The translations under genes and the position numbers were made by a program. Below, piece by piece: positions 47,694-61,179 of a stretch of DNA of 64,000 bases. How positions within the stretch are numbered: the first letter of the stretch is position 1; each line of letters opens with the position of its first letter. Origin of the DNA: Excoecaria cochinchinensis (Eukaryota; Streptophyta; Magnoliopsida; Malpighiales; Euphorbiaceae); contig CANTUQ010000070.1 of assembly GCA_947683425.1 (NCBI GenBank), positions 9,255,501-9,319,500 on the forward strand. The letters run 5' to 3'. Below the pieces are notes generated by a model. That model saw only the letters and a list, made by a program, of their open reading frames with translations. It had not been told where the DNA came from and did not search any database.

Positions 47694-49391
47694 CACATAC
47701 ATGCCGTTCTGCTAAGTTATCTAAGGATCACAGACAACTGGGCTCCAAAATCATTCGCAATAGTATTATAGGAATGGTTAGTAAAAATCCAACCATGCCT
47801 ATTGATGTTATGATTGCATCTATTAAATAACAATTTAAATTTAAAGTGTCGTACAAAAAGATGTGGTATGCTAAGATGAGAGCTTTGGAGTCTGTTTTTG
47901 GAAATTACATAGAGTCTTATGAGAGGCTACTAGGTTTTTTGTTAGCTTTGCAAACTTACAATCCTGGAACTGTGTATGAGTTGAAGCTGCAAGAAATTGG
48001 TATTCACAACCTTCAAAATGTGAAGCAATTTCAAAGGGTTTTCTAGAGCTTAAATTGGTTATTGATGGGCGTGTTCAATGTAAGCCCATTTTGTTGATAG
48101 ATGGAACATTCCTAACTAGAAAATTCCAACAAACACTTATCATAGCCAGCTCAATCGATGGTAATTGCATGTTGTTCCCGATTTCTTTTGCTGTTGTTGA
48201 GTCATAAAATAAATCCAGTTGGGCATGGTTCATGAGTTTAATTAGAAAGCATGTAACACAATATCTCGGTATTAAAGTTATATCAGACAGACATGCTGGT
48301 ATAATGGCTATGCTTTGAGATGAAAGAACAGGGTGGAAGGAACCGTAGTCATTTTACAGGATATGTTTGCTCCACTTTGTCAGCAACTACAATACCCATC
48401 ATCACAAACCAACAATAAAAGATCTACTTTATAAGACTGGTAAGCAATGCAATACTTACTATTATTTTTTTATACATTGTATTTATGAAGTCGTGTTTTT
48501 ATGGTTTTCATTTATTATAAAATAACTTCATTACGATCCCGATGTAGGTGCACAATTTCAGAAGCATAAGTTTATTAAGCGAATGGATGAAATAAAAGCG
48601 CTTGATCAGGACTCGTATAACTGGGCGATGAGGGTGCCTTTGGAGCGTTGGATATTATCTGAGGATGGTGGATATCAGTATGGGCATGCAATGATAAATA
48701 TTGTAGAGAGTGTCAATAGTGTTCTGAAAGGTGTCTGCATGATGCCTATCACAGCCATAGTTGAACAAATTTTTGTTCGGTTAGTCAAATTTTACGATCA
48801 AAGAAGGGCATGTACATGAGTAAAATGACTGAAGGATTTAGATTCACCCTAAAATGCGTAGAAGTAATGAACAAGCGCGCAATAAGTGCTCGCGGACACA
48901 TTATAGTCGATTATGATAGTCGGTACCGATTATTCAGCGTTATAGCATGCATTGCACCTGAAAATGGCACAGAAGTCGATACTTATGTTGTGAGTCTCGA
49001 CAGGCAAATGCGAGTGTGGCAAGTTTCAAGGGACCAAAATGCCTTGTTCACACGCCATTGCTGCATGTATGCACAGACACGTTGACATGTTCACATTTAT
49101 GGATGAGTGTTATACCATTACTGAGGCACTTAAATGCTATGATGGTGAATTCCGACCATTGGCACACAAAGCATATTGGCTTATGTATTATGGTCCTAAA
49201 TTGGTACCCGATATGGAACTTAAGAGGAAGAAGGGCCGGCCTAAAACATCACGCATATGAAATGAGATGGATAGAAGGGAAAGGAATAATGTGTTCATTG
49301 CAGTAAATGCGAAAATATCTGTCACAATAAAAAAATATGCACCGGTGTTGTTGGACCATCCACTCAATTCTTTAGAAGTTAACAATTGGTG
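47694..49391 (+). pseudogene. MULE transposase, catalytic and SWIM part (continues from 26048)
   Basis: Removing the insertion and one GGGAC copy joins the frame as RYEG|PHTCRSAKLSKDHRQL, the expected MULE text. The DDE domain follows: LLIDGTFLTRKF (first Asp), VISDRHAGI (second Asp), and NIVESVNSVLKG near 48700 as the probable Glu. A likely intron runs from about 48440 to 48548. The SWIM zinc finger reads MPCSHAIAACMH (about 49039-49074), and the tail is KKGRPKTSRI then NEMD after a TGA that replaces an expected Arg codon (49258-49260). Other stops occur after ASIK (47828), after VVES (48205), near 48317 and near 48345, and there is a frame change near 49030. The copy is inactive. Confidence 0.88.
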
Positions 49392-50666
49392 AACAATATG
49401 TAATATCATTATGTGAATTTATCATTTCACAAAATAATATGTAAAAATATTATGTAACATAATTTTCTTTGCTAAACTTAATGTTTTGAAAAAAATATTA
49501 CATTTATCAATGTTTGGCCATAAATACAATAGTTCCACGAATACAACATATTCAAAATCTACTATTTGTCCTCCGACTACTGCGAGATGAACTACTTTAC
49601 ATTTGGAATTGAGGATCCATCTTAGTTGGGTTTGGATTTTAGGATATATGTATAATATCATTATATTCTTCACTGTACAAGGGACGATTAGCTAAACCCA
49701 TTGTATTACATACATTGGAACTGTTCAAAACATCATTAAAAAAAATCATCATATTGTGCAATGTGACTGATTTGTTGGTATATATTGTTTGGTGGACGAT
49801 CTCCTTCCGCCAAATTCACATTCAAATCAACGTTCAATCTAGAAGGGCCAGCTTCAGAGTAATTAAAATTCGATGGACCTACTTGAGTTTCATAAAATTG
49901 TTGTTGACTCACACTAGGAATATTGAATGAACTTGAACTGTCGTCAGGAATATATGGCCATGACAAGGGTGGAAGGACCTGATGCACTCTGGGATGAATA
50001 GGAATGGATGTATCTGTTGTACGTCTTTCCCCCATGCCTCTCATGCTATGTCTAGTAGAACAAAAATCTTCATATGGAGTCGATAAAGGTTGAATCTCCA
50101 CAAGATCAGGAACTGGCTGACGGGAATAATCAATCGAAGTCCTTCCTATTGCGCCAAGCGCACCCAGAATACTTTCTGATATCAAACGAATATTACCAGC
50201 CTCATTTGCTGATGAAGCATTGTCAGTATGGTAAATTCGTTCAGCACTATCAGCCTGTATTATAATAAATAACTGTTTAGAAAACAACAATTCTAATTGC
50301 TCAATTTATATTATAGAAACATCTCACACCATTGCTCCCATTAAAGCACCAATTTGGGTTATCTAGCGTAAAGTCCGTTGAATATACCACTGCATGTACT
50401 GGAACATTAGATGTAAGAGAGCATTCAACAACTGAGTTGCCACAACCTGATTCCATCTATTTACCCACTCAAATATAAAACTTGAACATTTATCTTCCCA
50501 ATTTACATCACCGTGCCCTAACAAGTCAATCAAATGCACAATATCATTATTTTAAAGTGGATATGGAATCGGTTGTTCCATCCCGAATTGCCGAAGGCAG
50601 CGATCAGGTTGGTGCTACTCAATAACATGAAAACATACTAATGGCACAACCGATCGCAACTATTAA

Positions 50667-50671
50667 TACCA
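50667..50671. repeat. TSD of solo LTR Z, left (TACCA)
   Basis: TACCA precedes TGTAACCTCCC and recurs at 52958-52962. Confidence 0.92.
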
Positions 50672-52957
50672 TGTAACCTCCCAAAATGGGGTCTAGTAGG
50701 AATTGCATGGCTAATTGGATAATTAAGGGTATAATTGTAATTGAACAAGTAAGAATTGGATTAATTGAGGACTAAATTGAAAGAGTAATTAATGTTATTA
50801 AGTGAAAGATTTACTTAAGTGACTAATTGGATATATGCCAAGGATTTAAATTGAAATAAGTTAAGATTTTTATTAGTTGGACCAATGGGAGTTTGACACA
50901 TGGCAAAGTAGTTGGGAGCAATAAATGAAAAGAGGGAAGAGAGAGGGAAGAGGGAAGAGTGCAGAATTTGGTTTGCTTCCCGTGGAAGCTACGGCTCTTC
51001 CTCCTCTCTCCTGCTCTTTCCTGTCTCCTTTCTCTCCTTCTCCATTTGCTGCTCCCTACTCCTTTTTCTTGTGTTAATCTTCAAGATTTGAGCTTCGGTT
51101 TCTTGAGATTAAGAGAAAGATTTGAAGAGGTAAGTTTGGTTTGGGTTTTAATTCTTCTTCTTCCTGTTTTGCTTTGGTCTGAGTTATGTGGGTTTGATTA
51201 AGTGCTTCATTTTGGTTGGTTTGATTCTTGCAAGTGACTGAGAAGAGAAAAGAGAGGGGTAAAGAGAAGGCTTGTTCTTGAAGGAGGTGGACTTTGAAGC
51301 TTTTTGAGATATTTGAGAGTTTATGTATTTTGATGTGATTGGTTTTTATTTTGAATTTTCGAAAATTTGAGTTGTCTAGTATGTTAAATACATGTATTGA
51401 GTTGAGTTTTGGTTATTTGTATGATTTGTTAGATGTATGTTAGCTCATGGAAGTTGAATTGAGGATTTGTATGAGTTTAAAACTAAATTCTGGCTTTGTT
51501 GTCTTGGTTGTGATTTCTTGCCAATTTAATTGTTCTAGTAAGTGTAAATTGTTATGATTATGATAATGAGCATGCTTTGAAGTGGAATTGAGGTTTGGAT
51601 TGAGTTGTATGCTTGATGTATGAGTTTTGAATGGTTTTTGGTTGAGGGAGCTGTAAGCAGTTCGGCAGCAGGGGTGTAGAGCTCGTCTCAGTCGATAGAG
51701 TTTGACCATCCGAACTCTTGCCATAGCGCCCTCTATCGCGAGTAGCTCGGTAGTAGAGCTCCTGCCTGGCCAGGCTTCCTCGCGAGCATGCCTACATGCG
51801 TGAGCGCGAGGGAGATCTGTCGCTCTTTGTTGCGAGTGCGACAGAGACTTGCGTTTGTGCCTTTCGCGAGCGTAAAGCTTATCGCGTGCGCGACTTAGGG
51901 CGAGCTTTGCCTCTTTCGCAGGCACGACCCTCCCCTGTAATTCAAAAATGTTTTATTTTATTTTACTTTGCATGGTTTCTCACTCATATTTACTTATGAT
52001 TATTATTATCATGAGCTAATATTTGTATTATTTACATGCTTATATCGATATTTTAGTATGTTAAGTGATGTAATCCTTCGGTATTGTAAAGTTTTGAGTG
52101 TTATGATAGAGTGTGTTGCGTAAGCCTGAATGGCCATAGTAGTGGATAGATAAGCATGCTTATAAAGGGCTAGTGATTGTAGCTGCTAGTGTTTGACCCC
52201 GTTTGGGTCTAGTGTTGGCCCGTATGGGTCTAGTGTTTGATACCTTCAGGTATCCAAAGCTTTTAAAATGTTTTGAGACTTCGATTTTTAGTGTTTGATA
52301 CTGTTCACAGTATCCAGTGTACCCGTATCTACCATCAATGTAAATTCAGGCTAGTGTATTGAGATTGTACTGGGTTTCACATTCAGAGAGATATATATAT
52401 GTATATGAGTATTGCTTGCAGTAGTGATTGACCTTTGTTATTTTCTCTGCAAATCCTTTAATTTAGTGAATATGTTTATACTGTTACTTGCTTTATTATT
52501 GGAGTGATTTTAGTACTTTGATGCATATGAACTTCGCATGCTCTATTTATGCACATTCTTGAGTGAATGTTATTATGTGTATATTTGTTCATGTTTCTCC
52601 CCACTAAACGTTATCGTTTAGCACGGGTGTTTTTCCCGTGTAGGTGACAGGTTCGTTCGGTTTGGAGTATCTACTGGTCGGCCACTAGGAGTTAGAGTTG
52701 TTGTCTTTTTGTATTTTGGCTTCCGTATTTTCATATATGCTTTTGTATAAAACATTTTTGTATAATAGTCATATGTATATGTATTTTTCATAAGGATCCT
52801 TATGTAATTTTGTAATTAATTCATAATGTATATTTTGATTTATGTATTTAAATTTATTCGTTTATGTTTATTGTTTTGCCCTCGCTTCCGCTCGTGTGTT
52901 GTGTCTTGTGTGTGTGGCGCTCCAGTATCCTTCCAAAGAGGATAATGGGGTGTTACA
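50672..52957 (+). mobile_element. Solo LTR 'Z' (2286 bp) inside the PMD gene
   Basis: Begins TGTAACCTCCC and ends GGGGTGTTACA. It is flanked by TACCA on both sides and has no internal coding region. It belongs to the same family as X and Y. Shared landmarks are CCCCACTAAACGTTATCGTT (52603-52622), GGTCGGCCACTAG (52676-52688) and CCCCGTTTGGGTC. A CpG-rich word cluster lies at 51660-51940, a pyrimidine-rich stretch at 50990-51080. Confidence 0.9.
51660..51940. repeat. CpG-rich word cluster in LTR Z
   Basis: Contains words such as TATCGCGAG, TTGCGAGTGCGACAGAGA and TATCGCGTGCGCGAC. It lies at the position corresponding to the word clusters in X and Y, but with different words. Confidence 0.65.
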
Positions 52958-52962
52958 TACCA
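52958..52962. repeat. TSD of solo LTR Z, right (TACCA)
   Basis: Matches 50667-50671. Confidence 0.92.
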
Positions 52963-54066
52963 TCTCTACAATACTTAGGCAATAAGAGGATGGCATTATT
53001 GTGGGGCTCCCAGTCCATCTGAAAAAAATGTCACAAATTACTATGACATTGTTAGAGTTTTGTTTCCATTGCTCGATATTGAATCAATTTAATTGGCTTA
53101 AAAAAAACCTGATCATGACGTTGCATATCTAAATCCATACGATAATCATTAATATTTTTGTTATGATTATTTCTTAAATTAATGGATGATCGCCACCTGA
53201 TAAAATAATTAATAAATCATTAGCACATCGTACGATTAATTAAATAATTATATACAAACATTAAATATAATTTAATAAATTTTACCTATAGCCATATGGC
53301 ATGGTATGATTTTGAAGAACATTGTGCAAAAAAGCTAGGCGCAACTGAGGCAGTCTTTCCCATAGCTAGATCTGAATTAGTTGATGATAACCGCCCTGTC
53401 CATTTGCACTTGGCCGGGTGGCATGGCATAGCTCCCTATACAGCCACGCCAAGCAAGCCGATGGCCAACTATATTTTTTCGCTTTATCTAAATGCTCTAA
53501 TAGCGCGAGCCACATTAAGTGGATGTAATTGTTCGACTGAGACGGACATAACAATCCGTCAATACACCACAATATTCAAGCACGGGCAAAGCATTGTACA
53601 GTGTATTCATTTGCACCGGCCGGTAATGAATTGAAATTCCTACTTAACCATGTCATTTTAACCTGGTGGCTTTTCAGAATGTCTTCTAAGGGAACTTGTC
53701 CCAAAAGCCGACCACACAAATCTGTATAATCGTACTGTAAATGTCCCGTCAAGCCTGTCTTTCAATTGGTAGACAGGTCAGGATCCCCACATGCTGAAGT
53801 GTTATTGTGACTTCACCTACAGTAAGGTGAAAAGTGTGCGTCTCCAGTCTCCATCTCTCCACAAGTGCAGTTATCAAATTGCAATCCACATTCATTGCAC
53901 CAATTTGCGAAACACCGTAAAATCCTGCCAATCTAAGGTAGGATAGTATTCTTGGATTGGTGTTCCTGTAGTGGCTGTTTACACTAACTCGGCGTGCAAA
54001 TAATACTTCATGATCAACATAAAAATTAAAACTTTCAGTCATATTTTCTTTTATCGTTGTGTCCAT

Positions 54067-55735
54067 TTATAAAACTAATAATATTTTTTTAAATAAACCG
54101 TATAAATATAAATACATTATTACTCCAAACAGCATCTGACAGTGTTTTTCATGCAATTTTAGCAGATTATTGGCTATTAGACCCGGATTTATATATTGCC
54201 GATATTCGAATTGATTCATTTTTATTAACTTAAGAATAAATATAACAGTAAGTTTTACTCATGTATAAAAAAATATTTCAAATAATTAACTATTAATATA
54301 TTTTATAATTTTTTGCATAATAAAAAAAATATAAATCTCATCAAATCAGTAATACATAAAAATATTCAAGTTCACTCTATATAAAATAAATACACTTTTA
54401 ATTATTTTAAATATATTTATAATATCTTCATTTGAACAACCTTTATTTTCAATTTTAATATTTCTAATATTATATATTCAAAGTATAATATGTAAAAACA
54501 AATAATATTAATATTACTTGCTAAATATGTAAAAAAAACTCATATATTAATTGTTATTATTATTTTTATTTAATAATTTTCATTAACAAGCTCATGACAA
54601 TAACATCTAAATAAATATTTAAAATAAAAAAATAATCTAAATTTCTAGAATGAGATAAAAATTATTCACTAATTTCACAATTCTTCATACAAAAATTTAT
54701 TATTATATTATAATACATAATTAAATATTGCATTACACATAATAATATAGAAAATTATCTTTTTTTTTTCCATGTCGTCAGATTAATTGAAAATATTCCG
54801 ACATAACACATAATAATATAATTAAATATTTTATCATACTATTATTTTCATAAAATTTTCTATTAAAATAATTATAAAAAATTAAATTAATTTTTTTCCC
54901 TTCTAACAACTTACTCAGATAAATATAAAAATTAACTTTATAAATTTCATAAACATAAACAAGAAATAAATTGTCCGAAATATATTATCCAAAAATATTA
55001 GTTTACACTTACATAATACATGTTAATTGCTAATTCTTATTCATGTAGCATAATTTTTATTACATAAATTTGTTATTTTCGCATTTTACACTATTAAATT
55101 TGTATTATCAAATAAAACTGAAAATAATAACTTGCTTTTTATCGTTTCTGTCACCAAAATGCTAAACAAAAAACACATACAAATTAAAATATAACACAAT
55201 TAAATATTTGATTAAAGACATTATCATATAAATAATTGTAAAATAATATTATAAAGAATACTTACACTTGATTTCTACTAAATAAAAGTATGATTAATAA
55301 ATTAAAAAAAAATTAGGGAAGGTGTTTACAAAGAAAAATTTCATTGTATAATTTTTATGAAAATGAACAAGAACTTGGAGAGTGAATAAGCAAGGGAAGA
55401 ATCAAATTCACCCCATATAAAGGAGTCGGACCTTCCCAAACCTTTAAATTTCGTTCAATCACTTTTTAAATGCATGTCAGTCATACGTGATACTATTCAC
55501 GCGTGACTGAACGACTGCAGGAGAGCAGGGAGCAGGCATTTAACTCGAGTGCCGTAGCTGTCAGCTGCGACATCACAGTTAGATGGTGCAACTGACGCCT
55601 GCGGCATGCAAACCCCGAGGTCCCATCCAGCTGTTGACCTGCAGCATTGACCAAAATACCCCTAATCTCAAAAATACTTTTTAAAAGACCCTATTAGGAG
55701 AAATAGATTTTCAAACTACCCTAACCAAATCTTTA
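54067..55735. other. AT-rich 5' region of the PMD gene / MULE arm
   Basis: Very AT-rich to about 55400, then a more GC-balanced arm (55480-55640). No gene is supported. It should hold the PMD promoter and the right arm of the MULE. Confidence 0.5.
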
Positions 55736-55776
55736 TCCCGAGATAGTGGAAAGAGATGTGCTAAATGCCTTCTTCT

Positions 55777-56565
55777 AATTACAATTTTTTTTTTTTTAGT
55801 TTCTCCATTCAGTGCATGAGACATAAATTCATCCTTTTTGCTCTTATTTACTTATTTTTTACCTTCCTTATTCATTATATGATACATAGATTCATCCTTC
55901 TCTCTTATTTACTTATTTTAAATTTTGGATGTGTAATTTTATTGAAATATTTTTTTAAAATATTTAATTATTAAATTTAACATTTACCTTCGAGAGAGAT
56001 GAAATGTAATAGCAAATGTTCCTTTGCTTGATTATAGAATATTTTTAACCAGTTGGCAGATGGCGCTTTGCTCGATACCTATCCAACACAAATCCTAATT
56101 AGTCGGGTGCTTCATCCTCTTTGCCCCTTTTTCTCTTCAAAAGCATCTCCAGCTTAATAAAATAGTGGAGATCATTTACGAGGCATGCAAAATTTCTCGA
56201 ATTTGTACTCAGAAACATCACAGTTTAGAATATATAATAGCAGCTCAATTCAGTGAGAAAGCATGAACTCTAAGTAGAAGAAAAGAATGAACCTCAATAG
56301 CTATTAACAAAGATAAAAACAAAATTTTGCTCTTGCTCTTCAAATTATATATCATCAGCAGCTACATGCACCATATAAATGGTTGCAGAACTTGAAAACT
56401 GATTTTTCTTGCATGGTTGTGTATAATAAGAAATTTAGACCTGGTTCTGAGAAAAATTACACGAATTGATCGAACCATTGCTGAGCAAGGGGTAAATGCT
56501 ACAATACATAAAAGTACAATTTAAAAACTCATTAACTTACAAGATTAATTGATTGTGTTAGAAGA
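55777..56565. other. Intergenic DNA downstream of the membrane protein gene
   Basis: No gene is supported; part is probably the 3' UTR of the minus-strand gene ending at 56566. A T-run lies at 55786-55798. Confidence 0.5.
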
Positions 56566-59255
56566 TCATCCATCGCTTGTCAATGTAAAAGCTAGAAGGA
56601 CGATAGTAAGGGTTGAGAAAATGGTCACACAAGCAAAAAGCCACATAGACCTGCTTTGACCATTGTTCTGGCTTTCCTGGTTGCTCAACTCTACCTCCTT
56701 GAGAAGCTCTCTTACTCCCTCCATGTCTGAGTCTTTTGCAGCTTGAATTAATCTACTCTGGATTTTCTCAAGCTTCATTAGTTTTCTACTTCTTGCAGCA
56801 TCCTTCTTCAGCCAGATAAAACCAGTCATTTTCCAGAGAAAGATGCCCACATATATGGCTACAATACAGTCCACAGTGTAATGGTGGCGTTCCCGGATTT
56901 CTCTTTGTGCACTGTGAAATACAAGTAGCCATATCAGAGCTGAGCTAAAACCTCCATATGCTTCCTGCAGCAATTGGTTGCGAAACCATTAAAGTGATGC
57001 AAACTTCGTGAAATGGGCATTAGACGATGGGATGAAGAATTTTGTATTGGACAAATTTACCGTCCAAGCCATAGCTGTTAAAACAGCAACAAGCATGTGG
57101 CCACTGTATATCAGGTCATTGCAGCCACCTCCAGCTTTCTTCAGAAGACTGAGCCATGATCCTTCTGTAGTAGGCCGTAAGAAATCTATCAAGAAACTCA
57201 TTGAACCCCAATCTGGACGGTAATCAACCAAGTACTCCCCAGTGTTGGCTGGAAATTGAAAACAAAACAACTGTTAAGATAGATTTCCAGCTTGATATAA
57301 ATGCGCCTTCAGTATTTTTGAGACAGCTTAACAAAGGAGAACTGAGCACAAGATCAAGCAAGAACTGGAAAGAAGCTTAGTTATATGACTTAGAAAATTA
57401 ATTTCCAACATAATCCCTCCTCACTTGTTTCAATGAGGTATAAAGCGAATTCAATTAAGTCCAGTAGAATGTCAAAAATCCATAAACTTTCTGAAGCTTT
57501 TAGGGCTTCAAGGGGTACCATTGTCAGCATCCACAGTATTTTATTTGATTCAAATTGAAAAATATCAAAATACAACAGTAGGAAGATAAAACAGAGACAA
57601 TCATAAGTATTTATTACACGGAACATACCAAAAGCTATATCCTGCTGTATTATCTGTCGAATGGCATTACCATCTGAAGCATAAGGGACATAGTACTTTT
57701 GAGCCCATCGATGAGGATATGCTGGGACTGAAAACCGAGATGCAGCACACCAAGGCCGAGCTGATGGAAGAATTGTAGATACAAAAGTTATAGCTCGAAG
57801 AAGTCGACCAATTGCCATAGTGAACATGTAACGTGCTCCTAGTCCAAGGCCAGGGGCTTTTACAGAGTCAAATAGCACAGAGAATGCCAGTATAATAAAC
57901 AACATGAGGAAGTGGTGCAGTCCAATAATACGAGCTCTGAGTATCTCAACCAATGGCTCAGGAAGTTTTTCATTCAGTGAGAGCAGCAGCCACTGGCCAG
58001 TGTCGGGAAGAGGAGGCGTATCACTGTTAAATATCACCAAGTCAATCAATTGTCCCGTTAAGTTAACCATTTTTGCCAATCTTCAAAATGAAATAGATTA
58101 GGAGACAAAACCAACATTTTTGGAAGGGAAGTTCATGAAAGTGATGAAAAAAGTGACAGAAGATATAAATGTAAGTCATCATACAAGGTGTGGATTTGAA
58201 ATAGAATTGGTCATATGCATTCTACTTTTTTGGGACTATAGCATGTTTTTTCATGAAAATCTATTCTGTATCTACTTTAAAACTACAAGTCAGCAAGATT
58301 ATCTGCAGAATTTCGGATTTACACCTTTAAGCCCACCAATTTTTAATTTAAATATACTAATTTTGGTGAGTGCAGGTACATAGATGAGAAACTCGAATGC
58401 TTGATACCTTGTTTCAAATGCAAACTAGGGCATCGCAGAAAATTATCCCCATTTTCGCTAAATGCAAGTATAAGATCACAAACGGCAAGAACTAGGTATT
58501 TAATATTTGAATAAAAACAAAGCTATCCACAGATTCGCATTACGGCAAAAGCTGAAAGATAATTTGCATACATTATGGCAAACGATTTTCCAGTAAATTA
58601 TTAACTTCATGCTTAATTTGAGTAATATTCTGCAGATTGAGCAGTTTAAGGAAATAACCAGAACAACCTAGCGCAAAAACTCATAATTCAGTTACCAAAT
58701 ACAGACGTAGATCATTAAAAAAACTGAAGTAACAAATACCATATTCAGATCCCACTTGAATTCAGTATTATTCTAGAACAGTCGTAAAAACCAGATCCAT
58801 GTTCCATTAACCACCAATATTCAATAAAGCACTATAAAATGAACGCAAAATGGGATCTAAACCAGCTTAAAATCGGAGCAAACTCAGTCTTTAAAACAAA
58901 TCAAACTTGACTCACATTACGTTTTCCCAATGTAAAAAAGAAACAAAAACTATTACCGGTGCCAATCGAGGCCAAGCACGGCGGTGGCGGAGCGAACACA
59001 CAGAGCCTCGAAGAGGAGACAGGCGAGCATAAAAAGCATGGAAGCAACAAATGGAATGGCAGCGCGAATTTCGGAGGACCAGTGCTTGTAGAAAGGGATA
59101 CGAGAAATGGCGATTAAAGCAAGTACGGACCACAGTGCGGGCTGTAGACGCTCGTGCCACGTCGGCGATATGTGGCGGAGATAGTCCACGGCCACGTAGG
59201 AAATCGCCGCTACACCTAATCCGCCGGAGGTTCTCGCCGCTGGTAAGGACCTCAT
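56566..59255 (-). CDS. Sphingomyelin-synthase-like / PAP2-type multi-pass membrane protein (At1g43580-like)
   Basis: Four exons (59255-58957, 58023-57629, 57248-57061, 56964-56566) join in frame to 426 residues. The start MRSLPAARTSGG is chosen over an upstream in-frame ATG because the family begins this way. Hydrophobic segments are frequent, including ALWSVLALIAI, IPFVASMLFMLACLLF and a C-terminal WLFACVTIFSTLTIVLLAF anchor. Active-site-like motifs of the PAP2_C/sphingomyelin-synthase fold are SGHMLVAV (His) in exon 3 and RERHHYTVDCIVAIYVG (His...Asp) in exon 4. Related enzymes transfer phospho-head groups between lipids; the substrate of this plant subfamily is not known to me. The segment between the last two motifs and the tail (KLMKLEKIQSRLIQAAKDSD) is charged and cytosolic-looking. 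No defects were seen. Confidence 0.88.
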
Positions 59256-61179
59256 GGTCAGGACACGCCGATTGCTACAAAACAGACAAGCAGAATGTAG
59301 TGTAAGAAAAGTGCGAGAGTTAAGTGCGGTAATGAATCCGGTTAGCGTAGCATTCATTTGTTTTTTTTTAATGATTTATAATTACAATTCTATTATTTAA
59401 AAATACTTAAGCATTTCAATTTTTCAAATAAACTCTACCGTTCATATTTCATTATCAATTTTTATTCAAAAAATAAAATCTTTAAAGTTCTTAATTAGTA
59501 TGAAATATAAATCTTTCCAATCATATTAAATATAATTAGATTTAATAATAAATTATTAATTAATAATTAAATATGTTTTTTTGTCCTGCTATATTTTTAA
59601 GAAATGCACATTAAGTCATTTCATCTTTCTAATATTTTAGTTTCATTTTTTTTCTAAGATACTTAAATATATATTTTTTATGGTATAATTAACTATCTGT
59701 TATTCGAATCTTACTTTTTCAATTAATTCAAATTTGTGGTAGACATGCCCATAAAAAAAATAAAAATACTCTAAAAGATGTTTAATTTTAAGGATATAAA
59801 TCTAAAACCTCTAATTAAAGGAAAAAAGAATTGCAGCAATTCCATTTCATCTGTTGAGGGTTTTATACATGTCCTTTAGTTTAATTGCTAAAGATTTTTT
59901 TTGGCTATATCTTTACGTCCTTTAGTTTATCATTGTTGTGAATTTGTTATTTTTCGAACGAGATTTCGTTTTGGAGACATGGGCCTTGTCTCTAATACAT
60001 GATGTTGGGGTGGATCCACATTGCAAGTAGGGCTTCCCAAGCCCAATATGTAAGCCTCAATTTCTGAATTTTAAGAGAGAAACCTATCACTTGAAGAACC
60101 TTGAACATTAGAAATCCAAATAAGAAGAAATTTCAACAAAAATCAGAAGATTTTTTTTTTCCTTACCTTTATTTTAAAGTCCGTGAATGCATAACTCGGG
60201 TTTGTCTGTCCTTAATCGCGTGTGAATATCCTATTAACAGATGATTTATCCCTAAAACTGACATGCAATAAGAACTCTAGTGATTTTGATAAGGTTATGC
60301 ATAATATTTGAGAGTATGTTTTCACATGTGAATGGATAGTTGGTTTTTTCCTCAATGATATTTCTATTATATGGAAGTTAATTAGCGCTTGATTTCAACT
60401 AATATCATGAATGATTTATTCATTTCACGTGAACATAAATTTAACCGTACTAATAAAACATTCATGATTTCTATATATTGGAATGTTTCAAATTTGAATT
60501 CCTATTCTCTCTTATTATACGTTAATAGAAAAATAAGTAAATAAATAAACTTAAACAAAAAAAAAAATCTAAAATTTGTATATAACTTTTTTTTATTTCA
60601 CATTAGGATTTATGCATCTTTGGCTTGTAATAAAGCAATAAGGATCTTGATTTAAGAGGAATATTATTATGCCTAACAAGGCTGAAAATAATACCCACTC
60701 AGCCATGCAGATTTTGCATTGAAAATAATACCCACGCATTTATATGCTAGCTTGTAGTTGCCGAAACACACATCAATAGTTAAGATTTCTAATTGCTATT
60801 TACAAGGAAATTTTTTATAAAAGAAATCTCTTCTGTTAGTTAACATGATAAAATATATTTGAACCATTAATTTATAATTAATTATGTTCAACCTTGGAGT
60901 AATGTACTCTTATATTGGACTCATATATAAAGAAGGTGGCTCAGAATTTTACAATTTAAAATCTTATCCATTATTTGTATATCTAAAAATCTTGTTCAAA
61001 TCCGTCCAAAAAAATGTCCATCTGAATCAACTTAAAATAATCCTATTAAATTTCGATCCAAATGAACATGTTCTATATGACTCAATGGGTGTCAATTGCA
61101 CCAAATGGGTCGATATATCAAATTTATGTCAACTATCATTTTTTTCATACTATGCATGTCCAGCACGATCCCAACCCAT
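59256..61179. other. Intergenic AT-rich DNA
   Basis: It contains the 5' flank of the membrane protein gene. No other gene, RNA or clear element boundary was recognised. A 110-codon plus-strand open frame near 60884-61216 has no recognisable features. Confidence 0.5.

Larger units (their letters stand above)
49736..54066 (-). pseudogene. Plant mobile domain (PMD) gene inside the MULE, broken by solo LTR Z
   Basis: The minus strand opens at 54066 (MDTTIKENMT) with PMD blocks ILSYLRLAGFYGV, LITALVERWRLETHTFHL and GEVTITLQHVGILTCLPI (to about 53750). Next comes YSWPSACLAWLYRELCHAT and GGYHQLIQIW (53480-53350). The conserved PDRCLRQFGMEQPIP block (about 50625-50580) follows after LTR Z. The C-terminal exon (50290-49736) ends in a low-complexity segment with RLNVDLNVNLAEGD. 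Stops and frame changes are frequent, so it is not functional. PMD proteins occur as host silencing factors (MAIN/MAIL family) and in transposons. Here the tail-to-tail arrangement with the transposase, 345 bp apart, suggests element cargo. Confidence 0.75.
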
